Assembly (NCBI RefSeq): GCF_039521325.1
Contig: NZ_BAAACD010000006.1
DNA: 64,000 bases
Direction: 5' to 3' (one strand)
Origin: Clostridium_X cadaveris
GTDB taxonomy: Bacteria > Bacillota > Clostridia > Clostridiales > Clostridiaceae
The notes beneath the pieces were generated by a model. That model had not been told where the DNA came from. It was given only the letters and a program-made list of their open reading frames with translations, and did not search any database. The translations under genes were made by a program, and so were the position numbers. Positions 17,470 to 25,735 of the stretch are shown one piece after another (position 1 is the stretch's first letter; each line of letters starts with the position of its first letter).

Positions 17470-18045
17470 TTATTTAAATATCTCTTTGCAGTTTTTAAAC
17501 TTTTCTCCAAGAATTTCATCACCTTTGGCAAAATAGCATTTAGATAGCATTTCATATATCTCATAATTTGATGGTTCTTCAGCAAGAGCCTTTTTCAAAA
17601 ACATTATTCCTTCATCATATCTTTCATTTTCTATGAGCTTTTTTGCACCTTTAATAGCATTGCTAACTGCCGTAAAAGTACTACGTTCTTCATCAAGCTT
17701 CTCTAAAACATTATTAATCTTATCTGCAGTAAATGGTTTGTGAAGATACTCGATTACTCCCAGCTTTGTACATTCTACCGCATTTTTAACTGTTGCAAAA
17801 GCTGTTATCATTATAACCTTAGTTAGAATCCCCCTACCCCTTATTTCCTTTAATAGTTCCGTACCGCTCATACCTGGCATCTTAACATCCATAAATATTA
17901 AATCATAAATATTATCTTCTAATTTTTTTAATGCTTCACTGCCTGAAGCACAAGCATCTACCTCATAATCATTAAGTTCTAAGCAGGTAGTCAATAGTGT
18001 CCTTATATTTTTTGTATCATCTACAACCAATGCTCTCTTCATCAT
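17470..18045 (-). CDS. Response regulator with C-terminal TPR-like helices
   Basis: A 191-residue protein. The receiver domain (residues 1-120) has the acidic pair VDD at 9-10, phosphoacceptor Asp53 in IFMDVKMPGMSG, the Thr in MITAFA and Lys in LHKPF. The remaining ~65 residues form helical, TPR-like repeats (YDEGIMFLKKALAEEPSNYE). There is no DNA-binding domain. Output is therefore probably by protein contact, or by control of another regulator. Its start overlaps the end of the kinase gene by 4 bp, so the two are translationally coupled, and the pair is divergent from the Trk operon. Confidence 0.88.
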   Translation of the reverse strand: MMKRALVVDDTKNIRTLLTTCLELNDYEVDACASGSEALKKLEDNIYDLIFMDVKMPGMSGTELLKEIRGRGILTKVIMITAFATVKNAVECTKLGVIEYLHKPFTADKINNVLEKLDEERSTFTAVSNAIKGAKKLIENERYDEGIMFLKKALAEEPSNYEIYEMLSKCYFAKGDEILGEKFKNCKEIFK

Positions 18046-19877
18046 TTCCCCTCCTCCATTGGAATAACAAAAGTAAATATACTTCCCTTTCCTACCTCGC
18101 TAGTACACCATATCTCTCCATTATGCCCTTCTACAATTTCCTTTGCTATTGACATCCCTAGTCCAAAACCTAAAGGCATAGTTTCTCCATTTTTTAATCT
18201 CACATACTTGTCAAAGATCTTATCCGTAAGTTCTGGTGGCATACCACAACCTGTATCTGTAATAGTAACTGCTATTTTCCTCTCCTGCTTTATTCCTCTC
18301 ACCGCAATAACATCATCCTTATTACAATTTTTTATAGCATTAGATATGATATTATTCATAACCCATACAAGCTTATCTCTATCCCCATTTATAAGAGGAA
18401 GGTCTTCCTCAACATCCCACTCCAAAATAACTTCTTTATCTTCAGCCAAGCTTTTCACTGTAGTTATAGATGCATTTATTATATCTTCCATATTGCACTG
18501 ACTAAAATTATAGAGTTCTTTGTTTGATTCCATCTTTCTTAAGGTAATAAGCTCTGATATCAAAGTATTAAGCCTCTCCCCATCTTCTTTAATTGCCTCA
18601 ACTACTTTTTTCTGCTTCTCTGATAAGCCTCCCATCTTTGTGCTTTCTAAAAGACTAGTACCAATCATTATTGATGTTAAAGATGTCTTAAATTCATGAG
18701 ATATTGTAGACAAGAATTCTCCCTTCATTATATCTAGTTCCTTCAATTGTGTTATATCTTGAAGCACCACTATATATCCAAAAATTTTAGCCTCTTCATC
18801 CTCAATTTCATTTACAGATATATTAAAAAAGTACTCCTCTTCTTCCCTAAATATCTTTATGATCTTATTTTCTATCTCTTGATGTGTGCTTACCTCATAT
18901 ACTGCTTCAAATATATTTTCTTCTTTTATTACCTGAGAGAAATATTTATTAACTGCAACTTTCTCTTGGATATTAAAAAAGTTTTCGCATTGCTGATTGA
19001 TAAGTATGATTCTATAATCCTTGTCCAGTACTATAATAGGCTCTTTTATACTTTTTATTATTGCTAATGATTTATTTTTCTCCTTAATCATCTTACCCAT
19101 AGTACTCTTTTCAAACTTCTGAAGCCGTTCATTCATCCTGTTAAATTCTATTGTCAAATCCCCAAGCTCATCCTTTGTAGTTACAGGCACTTGATTTCCT
19201 ATGTTTCCTTCTCTTACTTCAGCTATTGATTTATTTAAAAGACTCAATGGCTTTAACATTTTATTAATAAGATAATTTGTTATGGCACATCCACTTATTA
19301 TGGCCATAGCAGAAACTATGATTATTATATATCTGGCATTTTCCCCATCATCTATAGCATTTTTTCTACTTTTATTCATAGCTTCTTCGTTTACCTTCTT
19401 TATATTGCTTAACTCATCCACAATCTTATTATAATTTGTCATAATATCACTATAGTAAAATTCTCTAGCCTCTTTTATACCTTTAGTATTCATCTTTTCC
19501 TGCAATATTGAAAAATTCATTTCATAATCTCTATATAATTCTCCAATCCTTTCAACAATTCCAAACTCCTCAGGCTCTGTGACATTACTTTTTTCTATAT
19601 AATAGGCATCATTAAACTCTTTTCCATGACTATAATAGCTGGTAATACCATTCTGTATATCTTCAAAAATATATGTATCTATATCTAAATTCTGCTTTTG
19701 TATTCGATCCATCATATTGTAGGCTGCATCTATACTCTTGTAATTGTTTATCATAAGACTTTCTATCTCTGCATTGATAAGAGTTATATTGTATATAGAT
19801 GTTATTCCAACAACTGCAATAAGCATGATTAATATGATACATATCATGGTCATTTTACTTTTTAATGTCTTAAACAT
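18042..19877 (-). CDS. Sensor histidine kinase (four-helix sensor, HAMP, PAS, HisKA, HATPase)
   Basis: A 611-residue membrane kinase. A transmembrane helix at about 8-30, an extracytoplasmic helical sensor to about 185, a second helix near 187-207, HAMP at about 208-260, PAS at about 270-375, HisKA with the phosphorylated His in STISHEFKTSLTS near residue 390, and an ATPase domain with the N box (NNIISNAIKNC), TDTGCGMP and FGLGMSIAK. It should phosphorylate the adjacent regulator. Divergent placement beside the Trk genes suggests, but does not prove, a role in potassium or osmotic response. Confidence 0.92.
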   Translation of the reverse strand: MFKTLKSKMTMICIILIMLIAVVGITSIYNITLINAEIESLMINNYKSIDAAYNMMDRIQKQNLDIDTYIFEDIQNGITSYYSHGKEFNDAYYIEKSNVTEPEEFGIVERIGELYRDYEMNFSILQEKMNTKGIKEAREFYYSDIMTNYNKIVDELSNIKKVNEEAMNKSRKNAIDDGENARYIIIIVSAMAIISGCAITNYLINKMLKPLSLLNKSIAEVREGNIGNQVPVTTKDELGDLTIEFNRMNERLQKFEKSTMGKMIKEKNKSLAIIKSIKEPIIVLDKDYRIILINQQCENFFNIQEKVAVNKYFSQVIKEENIFEAVYEVSTHQEIENKIIKIFREEEEYFFNISVNEIEDEEAKIFGYIVVLQDITQLKELDIMKGEFLSTISHEFKTSLTSIMIGTSLLESTKMGGLSEKQKKVVEAIKEDGERLNTLISELITLRKMESNKELYNFSQCNMEDIINASITTVKSLAEDKEVILEWDVEEDLPLINGDRDKLVWVMNNIISNAIKNCNKDDVIAVRGIKQERKIAVTITDTGCGMPPELTDKIFDKYVRLKNGETMPLGFGLGMSIAKEIVEGHNGEIWCTSEVGKGSIFTFVIPMEEGK

Positions 19878-20007
19878 TACTATCCCTCCCTTTTTAATAC
19901 CTTGTCCATTTTTGAGATTTACGATGAAAATTTAAGATTCAAAATGATAACTTAAAAATTTACCCATTGAATTTATAGATAATTTTTTCTTCCCCGTTTT
20001 TCAGTGT

Positions 20008-20036
20008 TTGATACTTTTCTTACGAAAATATATGAT
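20008..20036 (+). promoter_or_regulatory. Sigma-A-type promoter of the Trk operon
   Basis: TTGATA at 20008-20013 and TATGAT at 20031-20036, 17 bp apart. Transcription would begin near 20043, leaving a leader of about 30 bases that contains AAAGGAGG, so there is no room for a riboswitch. Confidence 0.65.
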
Positions 20037-20071
20037 TATATCATCATAGAAGTCCTTAAAGGAGGAATATC

Positions 20072-20467
20072 ATGTATAACGTAATCATAGGCTACAACAA
20101 CTTTAGCGAAGGTTTGATCCAGCATCTTTCTAAAAATGAAAATACAATCTTTATCATAGATAAAAAAGATAAACAGGATATAAGTATCCATTGTAATAAA
20201 GTTATTTACAACAAATTAGATATAACTAATATAGATACAGTGGTTAATTATGTTAACAAACATACTATTGACAATGTCTATGTTTGGACTGAGGATGATT
20301 GCCTCAATTTAGTTTTAGGTGAAAATATATCTAAGGTGAAAAACACAATAGTATTATTTAATTCTTATATTATGAAAAAACTTACAAATTATCAATACAA
20401 ACCTGTACATTTGTGTGAAATAATAAAATATTATTTAGAAGGAGATAATTTATTATGTATATCGTAA
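20072..20467 (+). CDS. Divergent TrkA-N-like protein lacking the nucleotide-binding glycines
   Basis: A 131-residue protein whose pattern (MYNVIIGYNNFSEGLIQHLS, acidic strand end at IIDKKD, later VYVWTEDDCLNLVLG) follows the TrkA-N/RCK Rossmann plan. The GxGxxG loop is replaced by GYNNFSEG, so NAD or ATP binding is doubtful. AAAGGAGG supports the start. It overlaps the next gene, a typical TrkA-N protein, by 13 bp. It may be a non-binding partner subunit in the RCK ring. The homology is faint and rests partly on context. Confidence 0.6.
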   Translation: MYNVIIGYNNFSEGLIQHLSKNENTIFIIDKKDKQDISIHCNKVIYNKLDITNIDTVVNYVNKHTIDNVYVWTEDDCLNLVLGENISKVKNTIVLFNSYIMKKLTNYQYKPVHLCEIIKYYLEGDNLLCIS

Positions 20468-20859
20468 TTGCAGGCTGTGGAAGATTAGGCAGAGAACTTG
20501 CACTAACCCTAGCCAAAACAGATCATGATGTATCCGTTGTGGACAGACATTGCGAAAATCTAGACAGCCTTGGCAGCGGCTTTAACGGCTCTAGACTTCG
20601 AGGAGTGGAAATAGATACTGATGTATTAATAGAAGCCGGCATCAATGATGCCGACATATTTTTGGCTCTTACTCCTGATGACAATATAAATTTAATGGTA
20701 TGTCAAATAGCTAAAAAGCTTTTTAATGTGCCTGTAGTTCTAGCAAGAATCTGTAACCCCGAAAGAGCTTATATATATGAAGCTCTTGGCGTTGAAGGAA
20801 TTAGTCCAAACAGTCTTTGGATTAACTTAGTAAAGGAGAAATATTTATGCGTGCAGTAA
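20455..20859 (+). CDS. TrkA-N (RCK) potassium uptake regulatory protein
   Basis: A 134-residue single RCK N domain with a good nucleotide-binding loop (MYIVIAGCGRLGRELA), Asp at the end of the second strand (VVDRHCENL), LALTPDDNINLMVCQIA and ARICNPERA. It has no TrkA-C domain and is shorter than the neighbouring TrkA. RCK subunits bind NAD(H) or ATP on the cytosolic face of TrkH/KtrB channels and gate potassium entry. AAGGAG precedes the ATG. It overlaps the genes on both sides by 13 bp. Confidence 0.88.
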   Translation: MYIVIAGCGRLGRELALTLAKTDHDVSVVDRHCENLDSLGSGFNGSRLRGVEIDTDVLIEAGINDADIFLALTPDDNINLMVCQIAKKLFNVPVVLARICNPERAYIYEALGVEGISPNSLWINLVKEKYLCVQ

Positions 20860-21521
20860 TTGTTGGTGGAGGGAAGGTTGGATATTACCTAGTAAAAAGT
20901 CTTCTCGAAAAGAAATATGAAGTTATATTGATTGAAAAAGATGCTGATATCTGTAACAAAATTGCTAATGATTTGAATATCGATGTTATTCATGGAGATG
21001 GTTCCAATCTAGATGAACTATCTGAAGCTATTGAGTGGAAATCTGATGTAGTGGCTGCAGTTACTGGAAAAGACGAGGAAAATCTTATAATATGCCAGAT
21101 GGCAAAACAAAGCTTCTCAATAAAGAAAACAATAGCTAGAATTAATAACCCTAAAAATAGAGAGGTGTTCAAAAAGCTTGGAGTTGATACCACAGTATGT
21201 AGTACAGACGTTATCTCAAAATTGATAGAAAATGAGCTTAACAGCCACACCTTTAAAGTTATTCAAACCTTTGAGAGAGGAGAAATGGTTTTAGTTGAAG
21301 CAATAATCACTTCAGAGTCAAATTGGCTAAACAAAACCATTCAAAATATAAATCTTCCTGAAGAATCTGTAATTGTATCAGTAATAAGAAATGATAATGT
21401 AATATATCCTAGAGGTCCTCTTGTACTTTTAGAAAATGACCATGTCATCGTTATGACCAACTTCTTTAATGAAAATAATCTTAAAGAAAGTATTTTTTCA
21501 AAGAGGTGTAATTATGCTTAA
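20847..21521 (+). CDS. trkA: TrkA potassium uptake protein (TrkA-N plus TrkA-C)
   Basis: A 224-residue protein with a TrkA-N domain (MRAVIVGGGKVGYYLVKSL, VIHGDGSNLDEL, AVTGKDEENLIICQMAK) and a TrkA-C domain at about 140-215 (GEMVLVEAIIT...LENDHVIVMT). The second domain usually binds a small regulator such as c-di-AMP; here that is only a family-based possibility. It is the fullest RCK subunit of this operon. Its end overlaps the small membrane ORF by 8 bp, and TrkH follows. Confidence 0.92.
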   Translation: MRAVIVGGGKVGYYLVKSLLEKKYEVILIEKDADICNKIANDLNIDVIHGDGSNLDELSEAIEWKSDVVAAVTGKDEENLIICQMAKQSFSIKKTIARINNPKNREVFKKLGVDTTVCSTDVISKLIENELNSHTFKVIQTFERGEMVLVEAIITSESNWLNKTIQNINLPEESVIVSVIRNDNVIYPRGPLVLLENDHVIVMTNFFNENNLKESIFSKRCNYA

Positions 21522-21612
21522 TGGTAAAGATGTTTTTAAAGGACTTTTAGTTGAAGTAGCATCAGTATCTCTATTCCTATTTTTTATTTTGTTTTTTAGT
21601 AAGGTAATGTAG
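21514..21612 (+). CDS. 32-residue single-span membrane peptide in the Trk operon
   Basis: A small ORF with AGAGGTG seven bases before its ATG. It overlaps the trkA stop by 8 bp and ends 8 bp before trkH. The peptide has a short polar start (MLNGKDVFKG) and then one hydrophobic helix (VSLFLFFILFF). Size and location recall accessory peptides such as KdpF, though I see no sequence match that would justify the name. Translation is supported by the ribosome binding site and by its coupling to both neighbours. Confidence 0.65.
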   Translation: MLNGKDVFKGLLVEVASVSLFLFFILFFSKVM

Positions 21613-21620
21613 GTGTTATT

Positions 21621-23153
21621 ATGTATATAGAAAATTCGTGGAAAGATTTAAAAATAATAAATTATTATGTAGGCTTAATAGTCCTATGTATATCATCTTT
21701 AATGTTCATTCCTGTCATAACTTCAATATGCTTCAAAGAGTGGCCTGCTGCTGTAGATTTCCTCTTAAGCCTTTCTATATCTTTGAGCATAGGTTCTTTG
21801 CTTGTTCTGTCTGGAAAGAATACAAGAAAAGAAGTGAAAATCCAATGGAAACACGGTCTAATCATAGCCTCATTTTCATGGATTCTTCTTATGATATTAT
21901 GTGCTATCCCATATAGATTAAGTGGAAATGTTCTTTCCTTTTTAGATGCCTGCTTTGATGTAATGAGTGGATTTACCACAACAGGCCTTGTTTTGACTCA
22001 AGACCTTGATCATCTATCCATGGGTTTAAATATGTGGAGACACATCTTAACCTTCGTAGGAGGACAAGGTATGGTGGTTTTGGCCTTATCTCTTTTAGTT
22101 AAAAATACAGCTGGAGCCTATAAGATGTACGTTGGTGAAGGCAAGGATATCGGCCTTTTGCCAAACTTCAAAAATACAGCAAAGATAATATGGATAATAA
22201 GCATGATTTACTTTGGAGTTGGTGTTGCAGCTTTTTGGATAAACGGATTATTTATAGGTTTAAAACCTGTAAGCTCCTTAATGAACGCAATATTTATCTT
22301 TTGTTCTGCATGGAGTACAGGTGGATTCGCACCATATTCTCAAAATATACTATATTATCACAGCTTCTCTTATGAGGTTATAAGTATAATATTTTTTATC
22401 ATTGGATCTTTTAACTTTGGTCTTCATTATGCAATGTGGAAAAACAATAAGAAGGAAATATTTAAGAATATAGAAACTCAAAGTTTTGTGATAACTGCTA
22501 CATTATGTTCTCTATTATTAATTGGTTATTTTTCTAAAAGTGGTCTCTATCCTAATTTTATAGCAATCTTTAGAAAAGTTATCTATCAGCTATTATCTGC
22601 TCATACTACCACTGGTTTTGGCAGCCTTTATGCAAGACAACTAGCTGTTGACTGGGGAGACTTCCCTCTTTTAATTATGGCTATAGCAATGCTTATAGGT
22701 GGATCTGCCTGTTCCACTGCTGGAGGATTTAAGGGTCTTAGAGTTGGTGTAGTGTTTAAGGGAGTAATCAACGAAATAAGAGGTCTCATCTCTTCCGAAA
22801 ATAGAGTAAGCGTGAAAAAAATTCACTATATGAAAGACATAATTTTGGATAATAATCTATTTAAAACATCTATGCTTATAATAATTTGCTATATCGCTCT
22901 GTTCTCCTTTGCAACTGCTCTTGGAACTTACTATGGATATCCAGTGATTGAGTCGGCTTTTGAAGCTGCTTCTGCTACAGGTAATGTTGGCTTATCAATT
23001 GGGGTTACTAGTGTAACAACCCCGGTTCCATTAAAGATATGCTATATATTAACAATGTATCTAGGCAGACTTGAATTCATTTCAGTATTTGCATTAATAG
23101 GTTTCTTATTTGGAGGTATTAAAAAGCTATGGAAAAAATCTTTAAATCATTAA
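21621..23153 (+). CDS. trkH: TrkH-family potassium channel subunit
   Basis: A 510-residue polytopic membrane protein with four M1-P-M2 modules. Selectivity-filter-like loops include MSGFTTTGLV near residue 115, CSAWSTGGFAPY, SAHTTTGFGSLY and ASATGNVGLSIG. It forms the potassium-conducting pore gated by the RCK proteins just upstream. TAGGTG precedes the ATG. The 3' end overlaps the next ORF by 25 bp. Confidence 0.95.
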   Translation: MYIENSWKDLKIINYYVGLIVLCISSLMFIPVITSICFKEWPAAVDFLLSLSISLSIGSLLVLSGKNTRKEVKIQWKHGLIIASFSWILLMILCAIPYRLSGNVLSFLDACFDVMSGFTTTGLVLTQDLDHLSMGLNMWRHILTFVGGQGMVVLALSLLVKNTAGAYKMYVGEGKDIGLLPNFKNTAKIIWIISMIYFGVGVAAFWINGLFIGLKPVSSLMNAIFIFCSAWSTGGFAPYSQNILYYHSFSYEVISIIFFIIGSFNFGLHYAMWKNNKKEIFKNIETQSFVITATLCSLLLIGYFSKSGLYPNFIAIFRKVIYQLLSAHTTTGFGSLYARQLAVDWGDFPLLIMAIAMLIGGSACSTAGGFKGLRVGVVFKGVINEIRGLISSENRVSVKKIHYMKDIILDNNLFKTSMLIIICYIALFSFATALGTYYGYPVIESAFEAASATGNVGLSIGVTSVTTPVPLKICYILTMYLGRLEFISVFALIGFLFGGIKKLWKKSLNH

Positions 23154-23611
23154 TCGCTGCAATTTGTTTAATATTTATAGTCTATACTCCTGTAAAGGCT
23201 GATAACACCTTCCCCTTCACTGACTTTATCGAAAAAGGTACTGAGTATGACAACAAAACCTTCACTATAGAGGGGGAAGCCATTGGTGAGATAATGAAAA
23301 GAGGAGATAACTGCTGGATTAATATAAATGATGGAAATATGGCTGTTGGAATATGGAGTGACTTTGATTTAGGAACTAAGGTTTCAACCTTTGGTAACTA
23401 TCACAACACCGGAGATATAGTTAGAGTTACAGGAGAATTTCACAAAGCCTGTCCAGAACACGGAGGTGATTTAGACTTTCACGCTACCTCCTTAGAAATA
23501 ATAAAAAGCGGCACCAAAACCCATCGTCCAATAAATTCAAAAAGAGTCATGCTCTCATGTATTCTTCTTCCCATATCAGGTGTATTATTCTACTTTACAA
23601 GAAGAAAGTAG
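23129..23611 (+). CDS. Membrane-anchored OB-fold-like protein of unknown function
   Basis: A 160-residue protein with a signal peptide (MEKIFKSLIAAICLIFIVYT), an extracytoplasmic domain of about 100 residues with an OB-like pattern (FTIEGEAIGE, CWININDGN, GDIVRVTGEFHKACPEHGGD), and a C-terminal transmembrane helix followed by RRK. GGAGG lies 12 bases before the ATG, inside trkH, so it is translationally coupled to trkH. I recognise no named family with certainty. Its place suggests a role linked to potassium or ion status at the membrane. Confidence 0.75.
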   Translation: MEKIFKSLIAAICLIFIVYTPVKADNTFPFTDFIEKGTEYDNKTFTIEGEAIGEIMKRGDNCWININDGNMAVGIWSDFDLGTKVSTFGNYHNTGDIVRVTGEFHKACPEHGGDLDFHATSLEIIKSGTKTHRPINSKRVMLSCILLPISGVLFYFTRRK

Positions 23612-23622
23612 TCATATAAATT

Positions 23623-23654
23623 AAGGCTCCACTGATATTATTCAGAGGAGCCTT
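23623..23654. terminator. Bidirectional terminator between the Trk operon and arginase
   Basis: Stem aaggctcc/ggagcctt with an inner ctga/tcag pairing, between two convergent stop codons and with A/T tracts on both sides. Confidence 0.85.
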
Positions 23655-23675
23655 AGTTAGTCTATTAATATAATG

Positions 23676-24578
23676 CTATTTACTTATAACGTCACTTACT
23701 ACTTCAAAGATTTTCAAACAATTATTTAGTGTCACATCGTCTTTATCTAATACTGGGTTGAATTCAACAAAATCCAGCGCTCTTACTTTTTTAGATGAAA
23801 ATATTTTTTTAATCATCTCACTAGCCTGCTCTAAGGTTATTCCATCTTCAACTCTTGTTCCTGTTCCAGGAATTACTTCTGGGTCCATGCAGTCTATATC
23901 AAAGCTAACATGAATATTGTTTACTCCATTATCCTTTATCTTTTTCAATATATTGTCTATAGCTATATCTATACCGATTTCCTTTACCTGTTCTGTAGAC
24001 AACACATTTACTTTATTGTTATTTAGTAATTCTATCTCACCCTTGTCTAAATCTCTTGCACATAGAATAAAGATGTTTTCACTCTTTATCTTGTTTCCAG
24101 AAAAATAGACATTCTTTAGTTCATCTATTCCAACTCCAGCTGATGCAGCTAGTGGCATTCCGTGTACATTTCCACTTGGAGTAGTTGACGTTGTATTAAA
24201 ATCTCCATGTGCATCAATCCAAATTACAGCTAAGTCATCCTTATAATATTTTGCAGAACCTGCTATAGTACCTAATGCTAAAGAATGGTCTCCTCCTACA
24301 GTAAGCGGGAAGCTTTCATCCTTCAATGTCAAATAAACATTATGGGCTAAATCATTATTGCTTTCTACTATAGCTTGTAAATATTTCGCGCCCTTATGAT
24401 CATTAAATTTATCTTTAGTTTGGCATTGTTTTACTACGATGTCTCCTAAATCATATACCTTATGTTTTTTTGATAAAATCTCTCTTATCCCACTGTTTCT
24501 CAATTTTGTAGGACCTTCTTCAACTCCCTTTACATCTGAGCCATAGAATAAAGGCATACCTATTATATTAATATCCAT
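23676..24578 (-). CDS. rocF: Arginase family ureohydrolase (probable arginase)
   Basis: A 300-residue protein, the length of bacterial arginase. Metal ligands are visible in GGDHSLALG, WIDAHGDFNT, and SFDIDCMDPEVIPGTGTR. It hydrolyses arginine to ornithine and urea; agmatinase or formiminoglutamase activity is possible, but the HGDFNT and IPGTGTR context fits arginase best. It is a single-gene unit with its own promoter and a shared terminator, convergent with the Trk operon. Confidence 0.9.
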   Translation of the reverse strand: MDINIIGMPLFYGSDVKGVEEGPTKLRNSGIREILSKKHKVYDLGDIVVKQCQTKDKFNDHKGAKYLQAIVESNNDLAHNVYLTLKDESFPLTVGGDHSLALGTIAGSAKYYKDDLAVIWIDAHGDFNTTSTTPSGNVHGMPLAASAGVGIDELKNVYFSGNKIKSENIFILCARDLDKGEIELLNNNKVNVLSTEQVKEIGIDIAIDNILKKIKDNGVNNIHVSFDIDCMDPEVIPGTGTRVEDGITLEQASEMIKKIFSSKKVRALDFVEFNPVLDKDDVTLNNCLKIFEVVSDVISK

Positions 24579-24684
24579 ATCTTACCCTACCTTTTAATAT
24601 ATTAATTTTTCTGTAGTAACTTAATCCAAATTTTAATCTTGATTTTATCCTTTTTTGTTTAAATGTTATAACTCTCAAGGATAT

Positions 24685-24714
24685 ATAATACATCCGTAAG
24701 TTATGAATTGTCAA
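24685..24714 (-). promoter_or_regulatory. Promoter of the arginase gene
   Basis: On the minus strand TTGACA (24714-24709) and TATTAT (24690-24685) are 18 bp apart, about 100 bp upstream of the arginase start. The rest of the 305-bp gap 24579-24883 holds only this and the terminator at 24833. Confidence 0.65.
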
Positions 24715-24832
24715 GTACTTTTGATTTTTCATGAAACTTATCGAAAAACCTCTGTAATTCTAGCTATTTCACTACTTATTATGTGCATTTATTCAAATTA
24801 AATCGCAAAAAAGCTCCGGTAAATTTTGCTAT

Positions 24833-24874
24833 ACTATAAAAAATAGCTAAAGCCACTTTTCAGTAACTTTAACT
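24833..24874 (-). terminator. Terminator after the truncated epimerase
   Basis: On the minus strand a 12-bp stem (agttaaagttac/gtggctttagct, including G-T pairs) with a 6-base loop runs into ATTTTTT. It is well preserved even though the gene upstream is broken. Confidence 0.85.
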
Positions 24875-24883
24875 ATCTAGTAT

Positions 24884-25423
24884 CTATTTCACTCCATAAT
24901 ACTCTACATACCACTTAGCAAATTTATCTAGGCATTCTTCAATAGATGTTGAAGGTTTAAATTCCACTGCTTCTTGAAGTTTATCTGTTGAAGCATAAGT
25001 TGCTGGCACATCTCCAGCTTTTAGTGGTTCAAATATTTTTTCAAATACTACTTCTCTATTTAAAGCTTTAGTTAGAGATTTTTCTAGAGTTTCTATGAAT
25101 GTCATTAATTTTTCAGGGTTATTATTTCCTATATTAAATACTTTAGCCGGAACTGATTTTGTTCCGTCATCATTGATTGTTTCAATTGGGGGATTGTTTA
25201 AAAGTCTTACAATACCTTCTACTATATCATCCACATAGGTTAAATCTCTATATAAGTCATGTTCAAAATCACCATTGTTAAATATCTTTATAGGTTCACC
25301 TTTAAAGTATTTATCAGTAAAGCCGAAATACGCCATATCTGGTCTTCCCATCGGACCATATACTGTAAAAAATCTTAGTCCTGTTGATGGAATTCTGTAA
25401 AGATGACTATAAGAGTAAGCCAT
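24884..25423 (-). pseudogene. 5'-truncated UDP-glucuronate epimerase
   Basis: The 179 codons match only the C-terminal half of NAD-dependent sugar epimerases. They start at MAYSYSHLYRIPSTGLRFFT, which aligns with residue ~172 of the intact gene at 27257 (MAHAYSKLYNIPSTGLRFFT). The Rossmann loop and the catalytic Y-x3-K, which lies just before this point in the intact copy, are missing, so the product cannot be active. Sequence upstream of 25424 shows no epimerase homology and there is no ribosome binding site. It is probably the stump left when the cassette to its right was inserted or exchanged. Confidence 0.85.
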
Positions 25424-25635
25424 AAACCATAAAATTACAACTTGACAAGATTGCGTAGTAAGAAATCAGAGTTTGCACTAATAAACTAAGTATCTAACCC
25501 TATCTCTAATAGCCAAAAAAATCTCTTCAAAAATATTTAACTCTTGGTATAAAAACAAGAAATGCTTATTTACTTCTTAATTTATACAAAAACTTGCAAT
25601 CTAAAACAGAATTTTAATTATATTCTCAAAAAATA

Positions 25636-25664
25636 TTGACCATTAGTGCCATTTATGATAACTT
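25636..25664 (+). promoter_or_regulatory. Possible promoter of the HTH-UDP-glucose dehydrogenase gene
   Basis: TTGACC (25636-25641) and TAACTT (25659-25664), 17 bp apart. The -10 is weak; TATATT a few bases on is an alternative with longer spacing. Confidence 0.4.
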
Positions 25665-25673
25665 ATATTTATA

Positions 25674-25710
25674 TTTTAAGTTACACTTCTTTCAGTCTTG
25701 CAACTTAAAA
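25674..25710 (+). promoter_or_regulatory. Inverted repeat, candidate operator for the HTH fusion
   Basis: Perfect 9-bp arms TTTTAAGTT and AACTTAAAA separated by 19 bases, between the putative promoter and the ribosome binding site. It could be bound by the HTH domain of the protein encoded just downstream, or form an RNA hairpin in the leader. Confidence 0.45.
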
Positions 25711-25735
25711 CAACATTTATATTGAGGTGAATCTA

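Larger units (their letters stand above)
25424..25735. other. Junction region, 312 bp without a gene
   Basis: AT-rich DNA between the epimerase stump and the HTH-UDP-glucose dehydrogenase gene. It contains a promoter-like pair and an inverted repeat (listed separately). I see no transposase remnant or clear target-site duplication. Confidence 0.6.

Noticed and set aside
19878..20071. c-di-AMP (ydaO-type) riboswitch before the Trk operon
   Set aside because: The probable promoter leaves only about 30 bases of leader, too short for that RNA.
24884..25423. Functional short epimerase
   Set aside because: It lacks both the Rossmann domain and the catalytic Tyr/Lys, so it is a stump.
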